This document shows, piece by piece, positions 34,720 through 46,194 of a stretch of 64,000 nt of DNA. A program made the position numbers and the translations under genes. The notes below the pieces were generated by a model. The model did not search any database, had not been told where the DNA came from, and saw only the letters and a list, made by a program, of their open reading frames with translations. The stretch's first letter is position 1; the number at the start of each line of letters is the position of its first letter. Origin of the DNA: Erinaceus europaeus (taxonomy: Eukaryota; Chordata; Mammalia; Eulipotyphla; Erinaceidae); contig NC_080175.1 in assembly GCF_950295315.1 (NCBI RefSeq), positions 63,947,353 to 64,011,352 of the forward strand. The letters are read 5' to 3'.

Positions 34720-35673
34720 TTCAGAACTTCTTTCAGGGCAGGCTGGGTGATAGTTGATTCTTTCAACTGTTGCTTGTCTGAGAAGGTTTTTATGCCTCCA
34801 TCTAGTCTGAATGACAATCTAGCAGGATACAGTAGTCTTGGTTGAAAGCTTTTCTCATTGAGCACTCAGTAGATATCTTGTCATTCTCTTCTGGCATGTA
34901 GTGTTTGTGTGGAGAAGTCTGGGGCTAATCTTATGGGTTTTCCTTTGTAGGTGACCCTTCATTTTTTCATGCAGCTTTCAGGATCCTTTCTTTATCCTTA
35001 TTCCATTCCATTCTAAATAAGATGTGTCTTTAAGTCAGGGTTTATTCTGTTTGGGACCCTCTGGGCTTCTTGAACCTTTATGTCTTTTATGTTGTCTAGA
35101 TTAGGGAAGTTCTCAGCTATTATGTCCTGAAGAATGTTTTGTTCCCCTCCTTCTCTTTCTTCTTCTGGTAAGCCATCAATGCACATATTATTCTTTTGAA
35201 GTCATCCCATAGGTCTCTGTTGTAGTTTTCAGTATCTCTTAATCTCTTTTTGAGATCTCTTACTTCCTTTTTTGTTGTCTATAATTCATCCTGGATCTTT
35301 CTTATTCTGTCTTCGGCCTCACTTATTCTATTCTCTCTGCCTTCTACTGCTTTCTGGAATTCATCTATTTTGTTACCTTGTTCTGATACTATTTTAGCTT
35401 GTTCAGCTAGTTGTGTTCTTAGCTCAGCTATTTCAGCTTTCAGCTGTCTAATAACCTTGAGATAATTAGTGTTTTCTTCCAGAGTATCATTTGTTATTTC
35501 TGTATTTCTGATGACAATTCTATCAAACTCTTTACTCATTCTTTTGATTATTTCCTTAACTAGTGTTTGGATGTTGAACTCATTATTTTGTGCTTCAATC
35601 TTTGGGGGGCTTTTAGCTGGACTCTTGTTCTGGTTTATTTCTCAAATATTTCTTCTTGTTGGTTTCACCATTT
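34720..35673 (-). pseudogene. L1 ORF1 (coiled-coil RNA-binding protein), broken
   Basis: A start codon at about 35673 gives MVKPTRRNI and then a stop; the same frame resumes and gives a long heptad-rich stretch (35539-35279, e.g. KVIRQLKAEIAELRTQLAEQ) typical of the ORF1 coiled coil. The C-terminal part near 34750-34800 reads as the FSDKQQLKES-type block. ORF1p forms trimers that coat L1 RNA. This copy is inactive because of stops and frameshifts. Confidence 0.75.
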
Positions 35674-35917
35674 TATACAGTATGTAATGAGGTCCCTCTC
35701 TCAGTACTTTGCAAATTACTGATAAATCTTGCCTGGATTTACTTGGGTCTAATTACAGTAATTAAAGGGTTCACCATTGTGGAAATTGACCATTCTTTCA
35801 ATAGTATTTTAATCCCTGAGTTGGAGCACAGTGCTTGAAAAGCCTCTTTTGTTCTTTTTATTCCCTGTAGGCTATGGGAGCCTGAAGGCTTTTAAGTAGG
35901 CTTCTTAGCTTAATCAC

Positions 35918-35937
35918 TTCTTCTTCTAGCGTTTGCC
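35918..35937 (-). mobile_element. Jockey-like LINE copy J3, 20-bp 3' end only
   Basis: On the minus strand reads GGCAAACGCTAGAAGAAGAA, identical to the J4 terminus. Flanked by a perfect 11-bp TSD AGCTTAATCAC (35907-35917 and 35938-35948) inside the L1 5' region. Removing it restores a continuous L1. Confidence 0.8.
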
Positions 35938-36465
35938 AGCTTAATCACAGATTCCTGAAAATAGATAAGGCAGGGTGGGGCAGAGATAATCCAGTGTTTA
36001 TGTAAATGGACTCTCACAGAGCCACCACTAGGCCACCTGGATAGAGATCTTCTCCTGATTTTCCTCTTTAGTTCTCTGTCCCTTGGTGTCAGCACAGGGC
36101 CTCCCCTCTGCTGTTCCAGCTTCTGAGGGCTGTAGCAATGGAGACTCACAGTTGCACTCATTGAGTCTTTGTGGAGTTTTCTCCTCCCTTCAGCTGTCTT
36201 TTTGTTTGTGAAAGAGACTGGAGGTGTTGTCTTAACTGGTAAACTGCCTGACTGTTAGCAGCCACTTAATATCTCCCTAGATTCCTCTCTGTCCACAAGC
36301 AACAAGTGTTTACACTCACCAGTGATTTGGTGAGTTCCTAAAGTCATTCTAGTCTCACCTTTTTGTTGCCCCAGGTGGTCGCCTTTGGTATTCCTAGTTG
36401 ACCCCAGAGAGGAGAAACACAGCTGCTGCTTGTCTGTAGCCCTGACTCTGGAAGTCATATACTTG

Positions 36466-39242
36466 CTTTTCTATTGTTCATTCCCACAATGTTCTTAAAT
36501 TTCAAAGACAAATTGCTTTCCATATTCTTCATTTCTATAAAGAATATTTGAAGTAGAGTCTATATAGTAGACTTGCATTATTTATTTTCCAGTATGTTTA
36601 TTATTCTGTTGTCAGGCAATAACATTTTGACAAATAATTTCAGTGATAATTTTAATAAGAGATTAAAGGTCTATATTCAATATTGAAAATATGTACATTA
36701 AATTAGAATCAAAGGACTTGCCCAATAAATTCCAGAGTCCCTTGACTTGCAATAAATAGTTTAATCCATATCCAGAATTAAACATTAATATTCTGGATAT
36801 TATTTCCAGGAGATGATATGATATTTTCCCAACAACAAATATTAAATAATACAAAGATTAATGTATGGATTTTACTGCACATAGTGTTATAACTTAAATA
36901 CAAATTCCATATGAAGAGAGGCTGTAGTTTTGTCAATAATTCCACTTAAATGTCACCCATATTCAAGTTTATGTAGTCTTTATTTTAGTTCAAGTCATGA
37001 CTCTATATTGTGTTTATTGTATCAAAGTATGCATCCCTCCAATATTAGGAAGTATCAAAGATCCCAAATATTTACTGATAAATCTATCTTTGAATTTCTA
37101 CCATATGTGCCACTATACAAGGCTTGACTCATCCATTGTTTTGGTCTTTATCCTTGTTTGCAAAGCCCTCTATTAAAATGTTCTTTAAGAAATACTATCT
37201 ATCACTTTATATGTTGGAGGATTGTAAATGAGTACAATTTTCAAACTTTATTGTTTTAAATACTGTAAGCTCATAACATTTTACATAAGCACTAAACTGA
37301 GTTATTTTTAGGAAATTCACAATACAATGTGCCATTAGTTTAAATGGCAAGGTTTAAGAAACAATGCATTCAAATAACTAGCCATACCCTTCAGAATTAG
37401 GCACAGAATTAAAGATATTTGGAAATGCAATAAGTATAATTGTCCATTTACCCTGCCACCTGAACAATAACTTTGCAAAAGTAGCTTACTAATTGCCCAC
37501 AAGTACAGTACACTGCCCTTGGAAATTACTTGTGCTTCCACTTTATTCCTTTGTTTCCAAGATTTCTTCTCATCAAGTCTACTGAAGCAGTTCATTATTA
37601 TCTCCAAAGAAATTAAATATGCAACAACTGCACAAATTATTATGTGTTCATACAGTGATACTCTTGAAGAATTATGTTTCCTACAATATGGAAGAATCAT
37701 TTGCCTCTAAGTTAGATTTAATGGACGCCTGACTTTGAAAGATGATTTAAAAGTTGTTTTTCTAAATCAGCACATTACCCTTTGGGTTGTCCTGTGAGCA
37801 ACTAAGTTATTTGCTGGGAATATGTGTTGCTATTTAACCTTAAGACAATTTTTTTTTAATTGTACCATTTCTATTATACCTATTTATGTTTCTTTGGTCC
37901 CTAGGATATATTTACATGTTCTGAATTACTGTAATTATTCAGCTACTAGCAAGCTTATCTTTTTGCTTACACAGTCTGCACCTGGATAGCATATTTGAAA
38001 ACTGGGGACATCTTTTCCTCCTCTACTGGTGTAAATTGGGACAAATAATACTGGGTATAATAGGAGAGTAGAATCATCCCTTCTTTCTCCCATTAAATTA
38101 TGCTCAGTTAAACACTTAAATAGACCTCTTGTCTCTACATAAATAGCATTTTTACAATAGTTTAAAAAATAAAAAATTCTGTGATTAGAATAATAATTTG
38201 CTGGTGGCTTTTATTCAAACAAATAAGAGAATGAAAGGTATTTTTAACCCTAGTATTTGTATCTTAATATCTAACATAAGTGTTATTTTTTTTTTACCAC
38301 TAAGATGAGACTTAAAATAAACTATTTTCCTTGATTTATTTGCTTGGATTGTTTTAAATGTGTTATTGAATAGACTTAATTGATATTCTGTTTTTAAAAT
38401 AATTCATAAATATTTTAATTTAAAAATTTGTTATTGATGAAAAATCTACAATAATCAAGTTCAAGATTTCATCACATTTTTATTATCTCAATTCAATTTG
38501 GTATAGATTCTTTTCTATTTGAAGTAGTATTTACCTTTTTGAGTTTGATTTTGTTTATTTTCTTTAGGTCTTCAAGAATTTACAGCTTCTGGTTAACTTT
38601 TTCATATAGAAATACAAGACAAGATAGAGGAACGAAAAGAAGACACCAAAGCACTTAATTTTTCCTCTTTGTGTAGGAGATAAGGATCAAGCCTGCGTAG
38701 TGTATATGAGAAAGTTAATGCGCTAACCAAGAGAGTTGTCTTTCAGGTCCCTGATTTTACATTAAATGAATCTTTGTTTCTGTATGCTGGATGGATTAGT
38801 TTAATAAAATTGAGTCCTTAGGCTGTGGTTGAGAATATATTACAAAAAATTGAGAAATTTTGTACATGTATCACTAAATGTATTTTCTGTAAACTTTTAA
38901 TCAAAAGAGAGAGACCTAATTGCTCTCTCTCTTCTTAGATTTATCTGTACATCCTCAGCTCAATCATATTAAGATTTGAAAATTTATATTCCAAAATTTT
39001 TCATAAAACTACACCTCATTATGTTGGAAAAGTAGCCCTACTGCTAATGTATCAAATTAACCTTATGAAATTCCTGGTTTAATTTCCCAGTGATGTTTGT
39101 ACCAGAATGGTGTGTTGACTTGTCTCTCCCTGATGTGAAACCCACTCTCTATTATGTAAGGAGTAAAATAAATTTTAGAAATATTCTTCATTAATACATG
39201 TTATTTAGTGATTCCTACAGTGGAATCCTTTAAGTCTTAGTT
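36466..39242. other. Long AT-rich stretch, mostly nothing recognised
   Basis: No exon or intact repeat seen. Two degenerate SINE-like patches: about 38600-38755 (purine body then CTAACCAAGAGAGTTGTC, inverse S3-like) and about 39060-39180 (TTTAATTTCCCAGTGATG ... GTCTCTCCCTGATG). Frames of up to 121 codons here (e.g. 37335-37700, minus) show no known domain and I do not call them genes. Confidence 0.5.
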
Positions 39243-39790
39243 GAAAAAAAAAAAAAAAACTAGTATAGCCATAACTAAAATATGCCCACTAGCTATCTAC
39301 AAAACAGAGTCCCCCACCACCCCTACCCAATTCTTCATCTGCATCATTCCAGCCTTTAGTTCATGATAGGTCAACAGTTTGTTTGGTTTTGTATGTTAAC
39401 TCTATTTTTAGCCACCAGGTTCCAGATGCTAGCATGACGCCAGCCAGACTTTGCTGGACAGACAACCCCACCAATGTGCTCTGGAACTCCAATTTCCCAG
39501 AATCCCACCCCACTAGGGGCAGAGAGAGGCAGGCTGTGAGTATGGATTGACCTGCCAATGCCGGTGTTCATCAGGGAAGCAGTTACAGAAGCCAGACCTT
39601 CCACCTTCTGCATTCCACAATGACCTTGGGTCCATACTCCCAGAGGGATACAGGATAGAAAAATCTGTCAAGGGAGGGGATGGGATAAGAAATTCTAATG
39701 GTTGGAATTGTGTTTGTTGTACCCCTCTTATCTTATGGTTTTGTTAGTGTTTCCTTTTTAAAAGTAAAATAAACTAAATTAAAAAAATAA
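39243..39790 (+). mobile_element. Repeat A copy A6, 5'-truncated
   Basis: Starts at the family's internal A run, then CAAAACAGAGTCCCCC, CACCAGGTTCCAGATGCTAG and the conserved 3' terminus with A-rich tail. Confidence 0.85.
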
Positions 39791-39924
39791 GATATTGAAA
39801 ACTAGTCTCACACAATTTAAAAAATCTTAGTCCTCTGATCACTTTTTAGGTCCTACTGTAATATCCTTACTATGTAGGAATGGATTTTAAGCAATAACAG
39901 AAAACTTTGAAAACAGTCCTCTTG

Positions 39925-40115
39925 GGGGTGGGTGGTGATACACCTGATTAAGTGCACAGGATACAATATGCAAGGACCTGAGTTGGAGACCGCATCCCTG
40001 AGTGCAAGGGAAAAGCTGTACAAGGCTTTACATGTAGTTTTGTCTCTCTTCTTCTATATATTCTCCTCCCCCTCTCAAGTTATGTCTGTCTCTGTCCAAT
40101 AAATAAATTAAAATA
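39925..40115 (+). mobile_element. Diverged S2 SINE
   Basis: GGGTGGGTGGTGATACACCT head, GGACCTGAGTTGGAGACC (degraded B box), CTCAAGTTATGTCTGTCTCT, AATAAATAAA tail. Confidence 0.7.
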
Positions 40116-40317
40116 ATGATTTTTTAAATACATTTAAAAAAGAACACTACATTCTTTGATCTTAAAGACTGAAAATGAATTCTGCTTTTGATATTCTCTA
40201 AGTAGTTAGCTTTACACTAAACCTCTTGCATTTGAACGTCCTCTTTCAGTTCTAATTGTTAAATCAAAGTAGATTTGTTGAGATCCGAACAATACTGGAT
40301 ATCTGGAATTGAAGAAG

Positions 40318-40495
40318 AGTGGGTCAGGTGATGATGCAACTGGTTGAGTTCACATGTTACAGTATTCAAGGACCCAGGTTCATGCCCTAGTCCATACTTT
40401 CAGGGGGAAAGCTTCGCAAATGGTAAAGCAGGTGTGCAGGTGTCTCTCTCTATCTCCCCTACCTTCTAGGATTCTGGTTGTCTCTATCCAATAAA
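40318..40495 (+). mobile_element. S2 SINE
   Basis: GGTCAGGTGATGATGCAACT head, GGACCCAGGTTCATGCCC, GGGGGAAAGCTTCGCAAATG and CCAATAAATATAA tail. Confidence 0.75.
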
Positions 40496-40578
40496 TATAA
40501 TGAAAATTTTAAAAAAATAGGTAAATAAAAACTTAAAAAATGAATATGACAGCATCACTTCATTAAGAAAACAAACAA

Positions 40579-40846
40579 AGGGACTCGGGCAGTAGCACAG
40601 AGGGTTAAATGCAGGTGGCGCAAAGCGCAAGGACCTACATACGGAACATGATTGGAGCCCCTGGCTCCCCACCTGCAGGGGAGTCGCTTCACAGGTGGTG
40701 AAGCTGGTCTGCAGGTGTCTATCTTTCTCTCCCCCTCTCTGTCTTCCCCTCCTCTCTCCATTTCTCTCTGTCCTATCCAACAGTGACAACAACAATAAAA
40801 AAACAAGGGCAACAAAAGGGAATAAATGAATAAATATTTTTTTAAA
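40579..40846 (+). mobile_element. S1 SINE
   Basis: Head GGACTCGGGCAGTAGCACAG, GGGGAGTCGCTTCACAGGTG, CAACAATAAAAAAACAAGGG and AATAAATGAATAAATA tail. AAGAAARCAAACA on both sides is a probable TSD. Confidence 0.85.
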
Positions 40847-40859
40847 AAAGAAAGCAAAC

Positions 40860-41212
40860 AGGATAGTTTACTAGTTTAAATTTTTACTGGGGATATATTT
40901 TATGATATAGTTGTTATTTCAGGGGTACATAGCCCGAAATATGTGCCAGTACATATCCTTACTATCAGAAGTGGTATGTCTATACTTAGGCAAGATAAGC
41001 CTGAGCTTACCCATTTTCCTCCAATAGGATTCACATTCATTGCTATAAGTCTCCTGATCTAAAGCAATCATGTCCAATCAGCATATTCTTTAAAAATAAT
41101 TTTAGTATCTATAGATTTATCTCAAATACCAAGGATTCAAGCAAGGTTGGCAGAATTCTCTACTGTTGTCAATTTTCCTGAAGATGGACTATGACACTGG
41201 TACATACCCCAC
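40860..41212. other. Unassigned DNA
   Basis: No recognisable feature. Confidence 0.5.
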
Positions 41213-41287
41213 CTGATGGGGTGGCCTGATAGTGACTAAAGAGTCATCGTTAAAGTATGCCAGTCTCTTGCCCTTATTCAGTTTTGC
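41213..41287 (-). mobile_element. Repeat A fragment A7, internal segment only
   Basis: TGATGGGGTGGCCTGATAGT through GCCCTTATTCAGTTTTGCAG matches the internal part of A2 near 13475-13545, without any 3' end or tail. It is therefore not a simple retrotransposed copy. Confidence 0.75.
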
Positions 41288-41875
41288 AGAACTTACTTTA
41301 TGCAGTGTCTCTCCAGATGATTACAGGTACTTATAGAGAACAGATCTGTGTTCAGCAAAGCCTGGCAACAAAAAGTAACTAAAGTTTCTATTACCTTGAC
41401 AAAATTTTCTTAAAAATACCAGAAAACATTATGACTTGACATCTGAATTTTATTTTATTTAACATGTGCACCTTCTTTCTAACCTCCAATGAAGAGAAGG
41501 AAGGAGTTTGATGCTGCTGTAAGTGCAGATTGCCGATTTTTAATTATTTTATGAATCTTGCTAGCAAGAATAATGAAAGCAAACATATCTCTTAAAGACC
41601 TACTTCAGAAATCTATCAGACCACAAGGTCAAAGGGCTATACAAACAAATGTTTTTATTAATTCAATTTTTCAATATAGTTGAAATGCAACTTCACAATC
41701 TGTGAAATTAGATTAAAGCCATAAATCTGGGTTTACCGTACCACATTGGAATCAAACAAGAGAGCAAAAACTTTCCTTTCAATATGAGAATAGGAGATTG
41801 GAAATTAAACATTTCTGTTGGGACCAAATGCAATTTAAACACTAGATAGACTTTCCCAGGTGTGGCTACAAACTA
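41288..41875. other. Unassigned DNA
   Basis: No recognisable feature. Confidence 0.5.
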
Positions 41876-42330
41876 ACAACAATCTCACTTCTCTCTCCCT
41901 AAACAACCAGGGAAAAAACAAAGAAAATTACATGGAAACTAAAGAAAATATAATCAGAATTTCTACAGAAACTCACTAAGTCTAAGTGAGTGCTGACACA
42001 TGTGGTTAGTGAATGTAAAAAGGTGAAGGAAAGAGTCTAGAAACTCGAAAAGCCATACTCAGTGATGATTTGAGCCAAAATGGAATTAACTAGTAAAACA
42101 CATGGCAGGAAAGACAGTTACCACACAAGGTGAAATAAAGGTGGTAGAGAGGATAGGTTTAGGAAAATGAAACACTTCTATGTGATATAGCAGACTCGGT
42201 TAGAAAGATGAACATCAGAGTTATTGGGTATCCTGAGGAAGAAGAAAAGGATCGAGCAGTAGAGAATGTATTCAAAGAAATTATAGCAGAAAACTTTTCA
42301 CACCTGAGCAAATACAAGGAAAAATAACAA
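41876..42330 (+). mobile_element. Old L1/HAL1-type ORF1 remnant
   Basis: Degraded ORF1 text such as AACATCAGAGTTATTGGGTA, GAGGAAGAAGAAAAGGATCG and ATTATAGCAGAAAACTTTTC, which read as the RIIGVPEEEEK and IAENF blocks of L1-type ORF1 proteins. No intact frame. Confidence 0.6.
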
Positions 42331-42367
42331 TATTTTAATCATTAAAAGTAATATATGTGGTTAGTTT

Positions 42368-42660
42368 TTTTTTAAAAAAATATTTATTTATAAAATGCAA
42401 ATATTGACAAGACCATAGGATAAGAGGAGAACAACTCCACACAATTCCCACCACCAGAACTCCACACAATTCCCACCACCAGAAGGTCTGGCTTCTGGAA
42501 TTGCTCCTCTGCTGAGCCTGAGCATGGGCAGGTCTCTTCCCAAGTGGGACAGGGGTCTAGTGAAACAGGGCTCCAGGACACATTGGTGGGTTTATCTGCT
42601 GAGGGAAGTCAGGTTGGCATCATGGTAGCATCTGGAACCAGAGTAATGAAGCTGTGGTTA
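42368..42660 (-). mobile_element. Repeat A copy A8, with internal tandem duplication
   Basis: Inverse 3' end of repeat A. ACTCCACACAATTCCCACCA is present twice in direct tandem (42435-42483), and the second copy joins straight to GAAGGTCTGGCTTCTG, skipping about 90 bp of the family sequence. Confidence 0.8.
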
Positions 42661-43384
42661 ATTTTAAGGAGGGGTGCAGTGTGATTAAAAACGAGGACAT
42701 TAATTTTATATAGGAATTTGGCAGTACTTTTCCTTAGTTAAGTTGTTTCATAATTATGATTCAAGATATAAAGTCTGCATTTCTGTTTCAACAATTTTAT
42801 TTACATATAGTCTATTTCATTATAAGAAAATAAAAATCCACTTTGCCTACTAAGGGAGGGAGTTTTTGCTACAGAATTATATGATGACTCTATAATGTAG
42901 ATTGTTGACAGACAGATATGCTTAATCAGCTTCTTAAACTCAAATAAATTTTGAAGTTGATCCATTTTCTCCTGCCATGGAGCTTCTGAAAATGTTTATT
43001 CTAGCAAGGATTATTGCCAGTCAGTCTAAGTTAGAAATGAAAGGTACTGTGTAAAGGGATATTTCAAAATCATAGTCTCAGAATACAGATGAATTCCATC
43101 TAATTACTAGGTAATTATTTTTTCTGACTCAAAAGAATATCACATATTTACTGAGCAAAATTTACCATTAGAATGAACTTTCACACTAGGAGAGAATATC
43201 CTTTAAATAATTCCATAATAAAAATCTCATCTCTACAAACTGATGTTATTTTGGTAGGAATTTAATTTTCATAGAATCAAATTTACTTTAAAAAAACTAT
43301 CTTCTTTGGGCGAGTATGAATGATTGGCAGTGCAGTTTTTGACATATGGGTAAAATTTTTAATTATAAAATTTTTATTCAACTG
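42661..43384. other. AT-rich DNA, nothing recognised
   Basis: No recognisable feature. Confidence 0.5.
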
Positions 43385-43445
43385 GTTTGGATCCTCAGGC
43401 ATGAGAGTCTTTGCATAGCCATTATGCTATCTCCCCCACCCTAAA
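43385..43445 (-). mobile_element. S3 SINE head, antisense fragment
   Basis: CTCAGGCATGAGAGTCTTTG and CATAGCCATTATGCTATCTC are the inverse S3 head. Confidence 0.7.
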
Positions 43446-43724
43446 TAGTTCTTTCATTAATTAAACAACTGTCACAACTAGTTTTAAAATATAACAAACT
43501 ATTATATATTCAAAAGGGGTACAATCTATAATTGTCATAATCTCCAGTGAGGTGATTAATACTGTTGCCAAAATTGCTAGAATTTATGCACTGTCTTTGA
43601 GTAATATTAAGGGAGTAAGTTTTGTTGCTTAAGATATAAAGACAACAACATGAGGTTGTGCACATTGTTGTGCTTTTCTTATGTCACAATTATTGCCATT
43701 AGTTACATGTTAAACAATATTAGG

Positions 43725-43780
43725 CTGTGACACACCTGATTAAGTGCACATACCACCAGTACAACGATATGAAAACCTTT
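43725..43780 (+). mobile_element. S2 SINE head fragment
   Basis: GGCTGTGACACACCTGATTA followed by decayed sequence. Confidence 0.5.
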
Positions 43781-43834
43781 CAGTTTGAAAGCGTTTTTAA
43801 AAATAGCATTTTATTAAGTGTGTACTTATTCATT

Positions 43835-43902
43835 CATTCATTACTGATATATTGGATGGAGACAGAGAAAAATCAAAAGGGAAAAGGTGGATAGCCAGGA
43901 AG

Positions 43903-43962
<60 letters not shown>

Positions 43963-44085
43963 ATAATTGTTTCACCACTTGCAAATCTTACCCCAGACAG
44001 GTGGAGAGCAGGAATGTGAAATTTGGTACATGTGCGCTATAACGTGTGCTCAACCAAGTATGCCAACAGCCTGCCACAAAACCTT
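43835..44085 (-). mobile_element. S2-type SINE, antisense, with (GA)n expansion
   Basis: TTGGATGGAGACAGAGAAAA, long (GA)n at about 43903-43958, CACCACTTGCAAATCTTACC and a head complement ending in CAGCCTGCC. Confidence 0.75.
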
Positions 44086-44883
44086 ATAGTTTTAGCCTAA
44101 AGTGATTAATGATAGAAACATTTTTCCCATATTACCTTCTATTTCTTGAGAAATAGGTATGTTCACATTGGTTAACACTTTATTGAATCAGAATTTAAAT
44201 TTTGTTGTATTTTTAAATTCTCATTGTCTGAAAGTTGGAATGTGGTTATGAAGAATGTAAAATAGTACTATTTTCATATCTATGAGAATTTTATTAAACT
44301 TTCTATTCCAGAGTGATCAACAAATATGTCTGTCTTATTTCTATGGTCTTTCACTTGTTTTTAAAACTACAAAGACTGAAGTCAGTATGTAAATATGTAG
44401 GTAAATACATTTTATCTTTAACACAGGCTGAAATATTCAACACCAAATAATACATTTTCAAAACATTTGCCTTAACAAGATTAGTTAAAGAAAATGGCTA
44501 CATTATATGATTTGAAAAAACTGGAAGAAATGAATGATATAATAATAATTATATGGAATCCATATACATATAAGTGAGAATCAATATATTTTTGTCTTTC
44601 TTTTGGGTTTTAACAAGGAGTTAATGCTATGAAACTTATGTGCATATTTATAATTAGTAAGCATTAATTCACTTACTTTGATGAAAATAATGTTAAGTAT
44701 AATTTCATTAGTTCAGGTTCATTATCTTAACAATTTTACAGAGAGCAAAATTCTCGATGAGATTCTCTAAGTCCATATTCCATTAAAAACAAAATTTTAA
44801 TGATTTTAATATACTAAATAGTACTTCTTTAGAATTTCAAACATATTTTATAGCATAAGGTTATTACCAAAATCTACAGAAAT
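44086..44883. other. AT-rich DNA, nothing recognised
   Basis: No recognisable feature. Confidence 0.5.
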
Positions 44884-44890
44884 AAAATTT

Positions 44891-45165
44891 GGGAGTTGGG
44901 CACAGCGGGTTAAGCACACGTGGCGCAAAGCACAAGGACCAGCATAAGGATCCTGGTTCAAACCCCCGGCTCCCCACCTGCAGAGGAGTCGCTTCACAGG
45001 TTGTGAAGCAGGTCTGCAAGTGTCTATCTTTCTCTCCTCCTCTCTGTCTTCCCCTCCTCTCTCCATTTCTCTCTGTCCTATCCAACAGCAACAACATAAA
45101 TAACAATAACAATAACAACTACAATAATAAAACAAGGGCAACAAAAGTGAATAAATAAATATAAA
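44891..45165 (+). mobile_element. S1 SINE
   Basis: Head GGGAGTTGGGCACAGCGGGT (a few bases shorter than usual before the A box), GGTTCAAACCCCCGGC B box, (AACAAT)n tail. AAAATTT flanks both ends. Confidence 0.85.
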
Positions 45166-45179
45166 AAATTTTAGTTTCC

Positions 45180-45750
45180 CTTTTTGTCATCTTATTGGGG
45201 AGCTAATGGCTTACAGTGCAGTCATTGATTGACGGGTACAATTTATCATCTCCCTGTGATAGGTGTCTTATTTTTTTATGTCTATTTTATATCATTTTAT
45301 ATATTTAATGTAAAAAATTGAACTGTACCTATATTTTTTAGTTCTTTTCAGAGAATAATAATTTAAAAGACAGTTGTTGTCATATGTGTACATTTTCTTA
45401 TTCCCTGTGATATGTGTCTGCATACCACATCCACAACCAACTGATGTCTTTTCATCAAAGTGTATGAGTCCCCAGTGCCCTCTCAACACTCTTCCTGATA
45501 GTTGAATCTTATCTAAGTTTCACCTGTAACTTTCTTTTTGCATTTTAAGTCCTACTTATGAGTGAAATCATCTGCTATTCTTCCCTTTCCTTGCTTTTGA
45601 TCTCACCTGGTATGATTCATTTGAGTTCCATCCAAAACATAGAAAAAGAAAATATTTTATCATTTCTTACAGCTGAGAAGTATTCAATTGTATATTTTTT
45701 ATTGACTGATACTAATGCCTTCTTCAACTAGAGTAAAATTTCTTATCTTA
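45180..45750 (-). mobile_element. Old antisense L1 3' end
   Basis: TTATTGGGGAGCTAATGGCT resembles the inverse L1 3' terminus, and CCTACTTATGAGTGAAATCA to CAGCTGAGAAGTATTCAATT is the inverse ORF2 end/3' UTR. Strongly decayed. Confidence 0.6.
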
Positions 45751-45764
45751 AATATTTTTGGTAT

Positions 45765-45955
45765 TATCTTTATTTATTTATTGCACAGAGACAGTCAGAA
45801 ATAGAGAGGGAAGGGGGTGATAGAAAGGGAGAGAGACATGTGCACTGCTTCACTGCCCATGAGGCTTTCCCCTGCAGATGGGGCTGGGGATTACAACCAG
45901 GTTCTTGCACATTATAAAGTGTGCTCAACAAGGTACACAGCCACCAGACCCCAAC
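45765..45955 (-). mobile_element. S2-type SINE, antisense
   Basis: TTTATTTATTGCACAGAGAC, GAAAGGGAGAGAGACATGTG, TTCCCCTGCAGATGG and a head complement ending CACCAGACCCC. Confidence 0.75.
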
Positions 45956-46012
45956 TAGTGTAAATTTTCTACTTTTTACGCCTCCTTGATAATAGGGAAA
46001 ACATTCATTCCA

Positions 46013-46194
46013 GGAGTTGGGCGGTAGTACAGTGAGTTAAGCGCACATGGCACAAAGCACAAGGATTGTTCAAGCCCCTGACTTCCCACCTCCAGGGGAT
46101 TGCCTTCACAGGTGGTGAAGCAGGTCTGCAGGCGTCTCTCTGTTTCTCTTCCTCTATATCTCCCCCTTGTCTCTCTCATTCTCTTGTCTCAGTC
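46013..46194 (+). mobile_element. S1 SINE without tail, fused to repeat A
   Basis: Head GGAGTTGGGCGGTAGTACAG through TGTCTCTCTCATTCTCTTGT, then directly AATTTGTTTGGCTTTGTATG of repeat A, with no A-tail or TSD between. Either a chimeric transcript was inserted or a deletion joined the two. Confidence 0.7.

Larger units (their letters stand above)
30055..36457 (-). mobile_element. Nearly full-length antisense L1
   Basis: The plus strand begins with the inverse L1 3' terminus (TTCTTTATTAGGGAATTCAT) and runs through ORF2, ORF1 and a 5' UTR-like, GC-richer part to 36457. Candidate TSD TATACTTG at 30047-30054 and 36458-36465, continuing as TTTTT/CTTTT. About 5.8 kb remain after removing a repeat A insertion (32645-33197) and a 20-bp J insertion. 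Both frames are interrupted, so it is dead. It is less decayed than the 22.6-25.5 kb copy. Confidence 0.85.

Noticed and set aside
37335..37700. 121-codon minus-strand frame as a host gene
   Set aside because: AT-rich, no recognisable domain, no splice or start context; consistent with chance in a long repeat-poor stretch.
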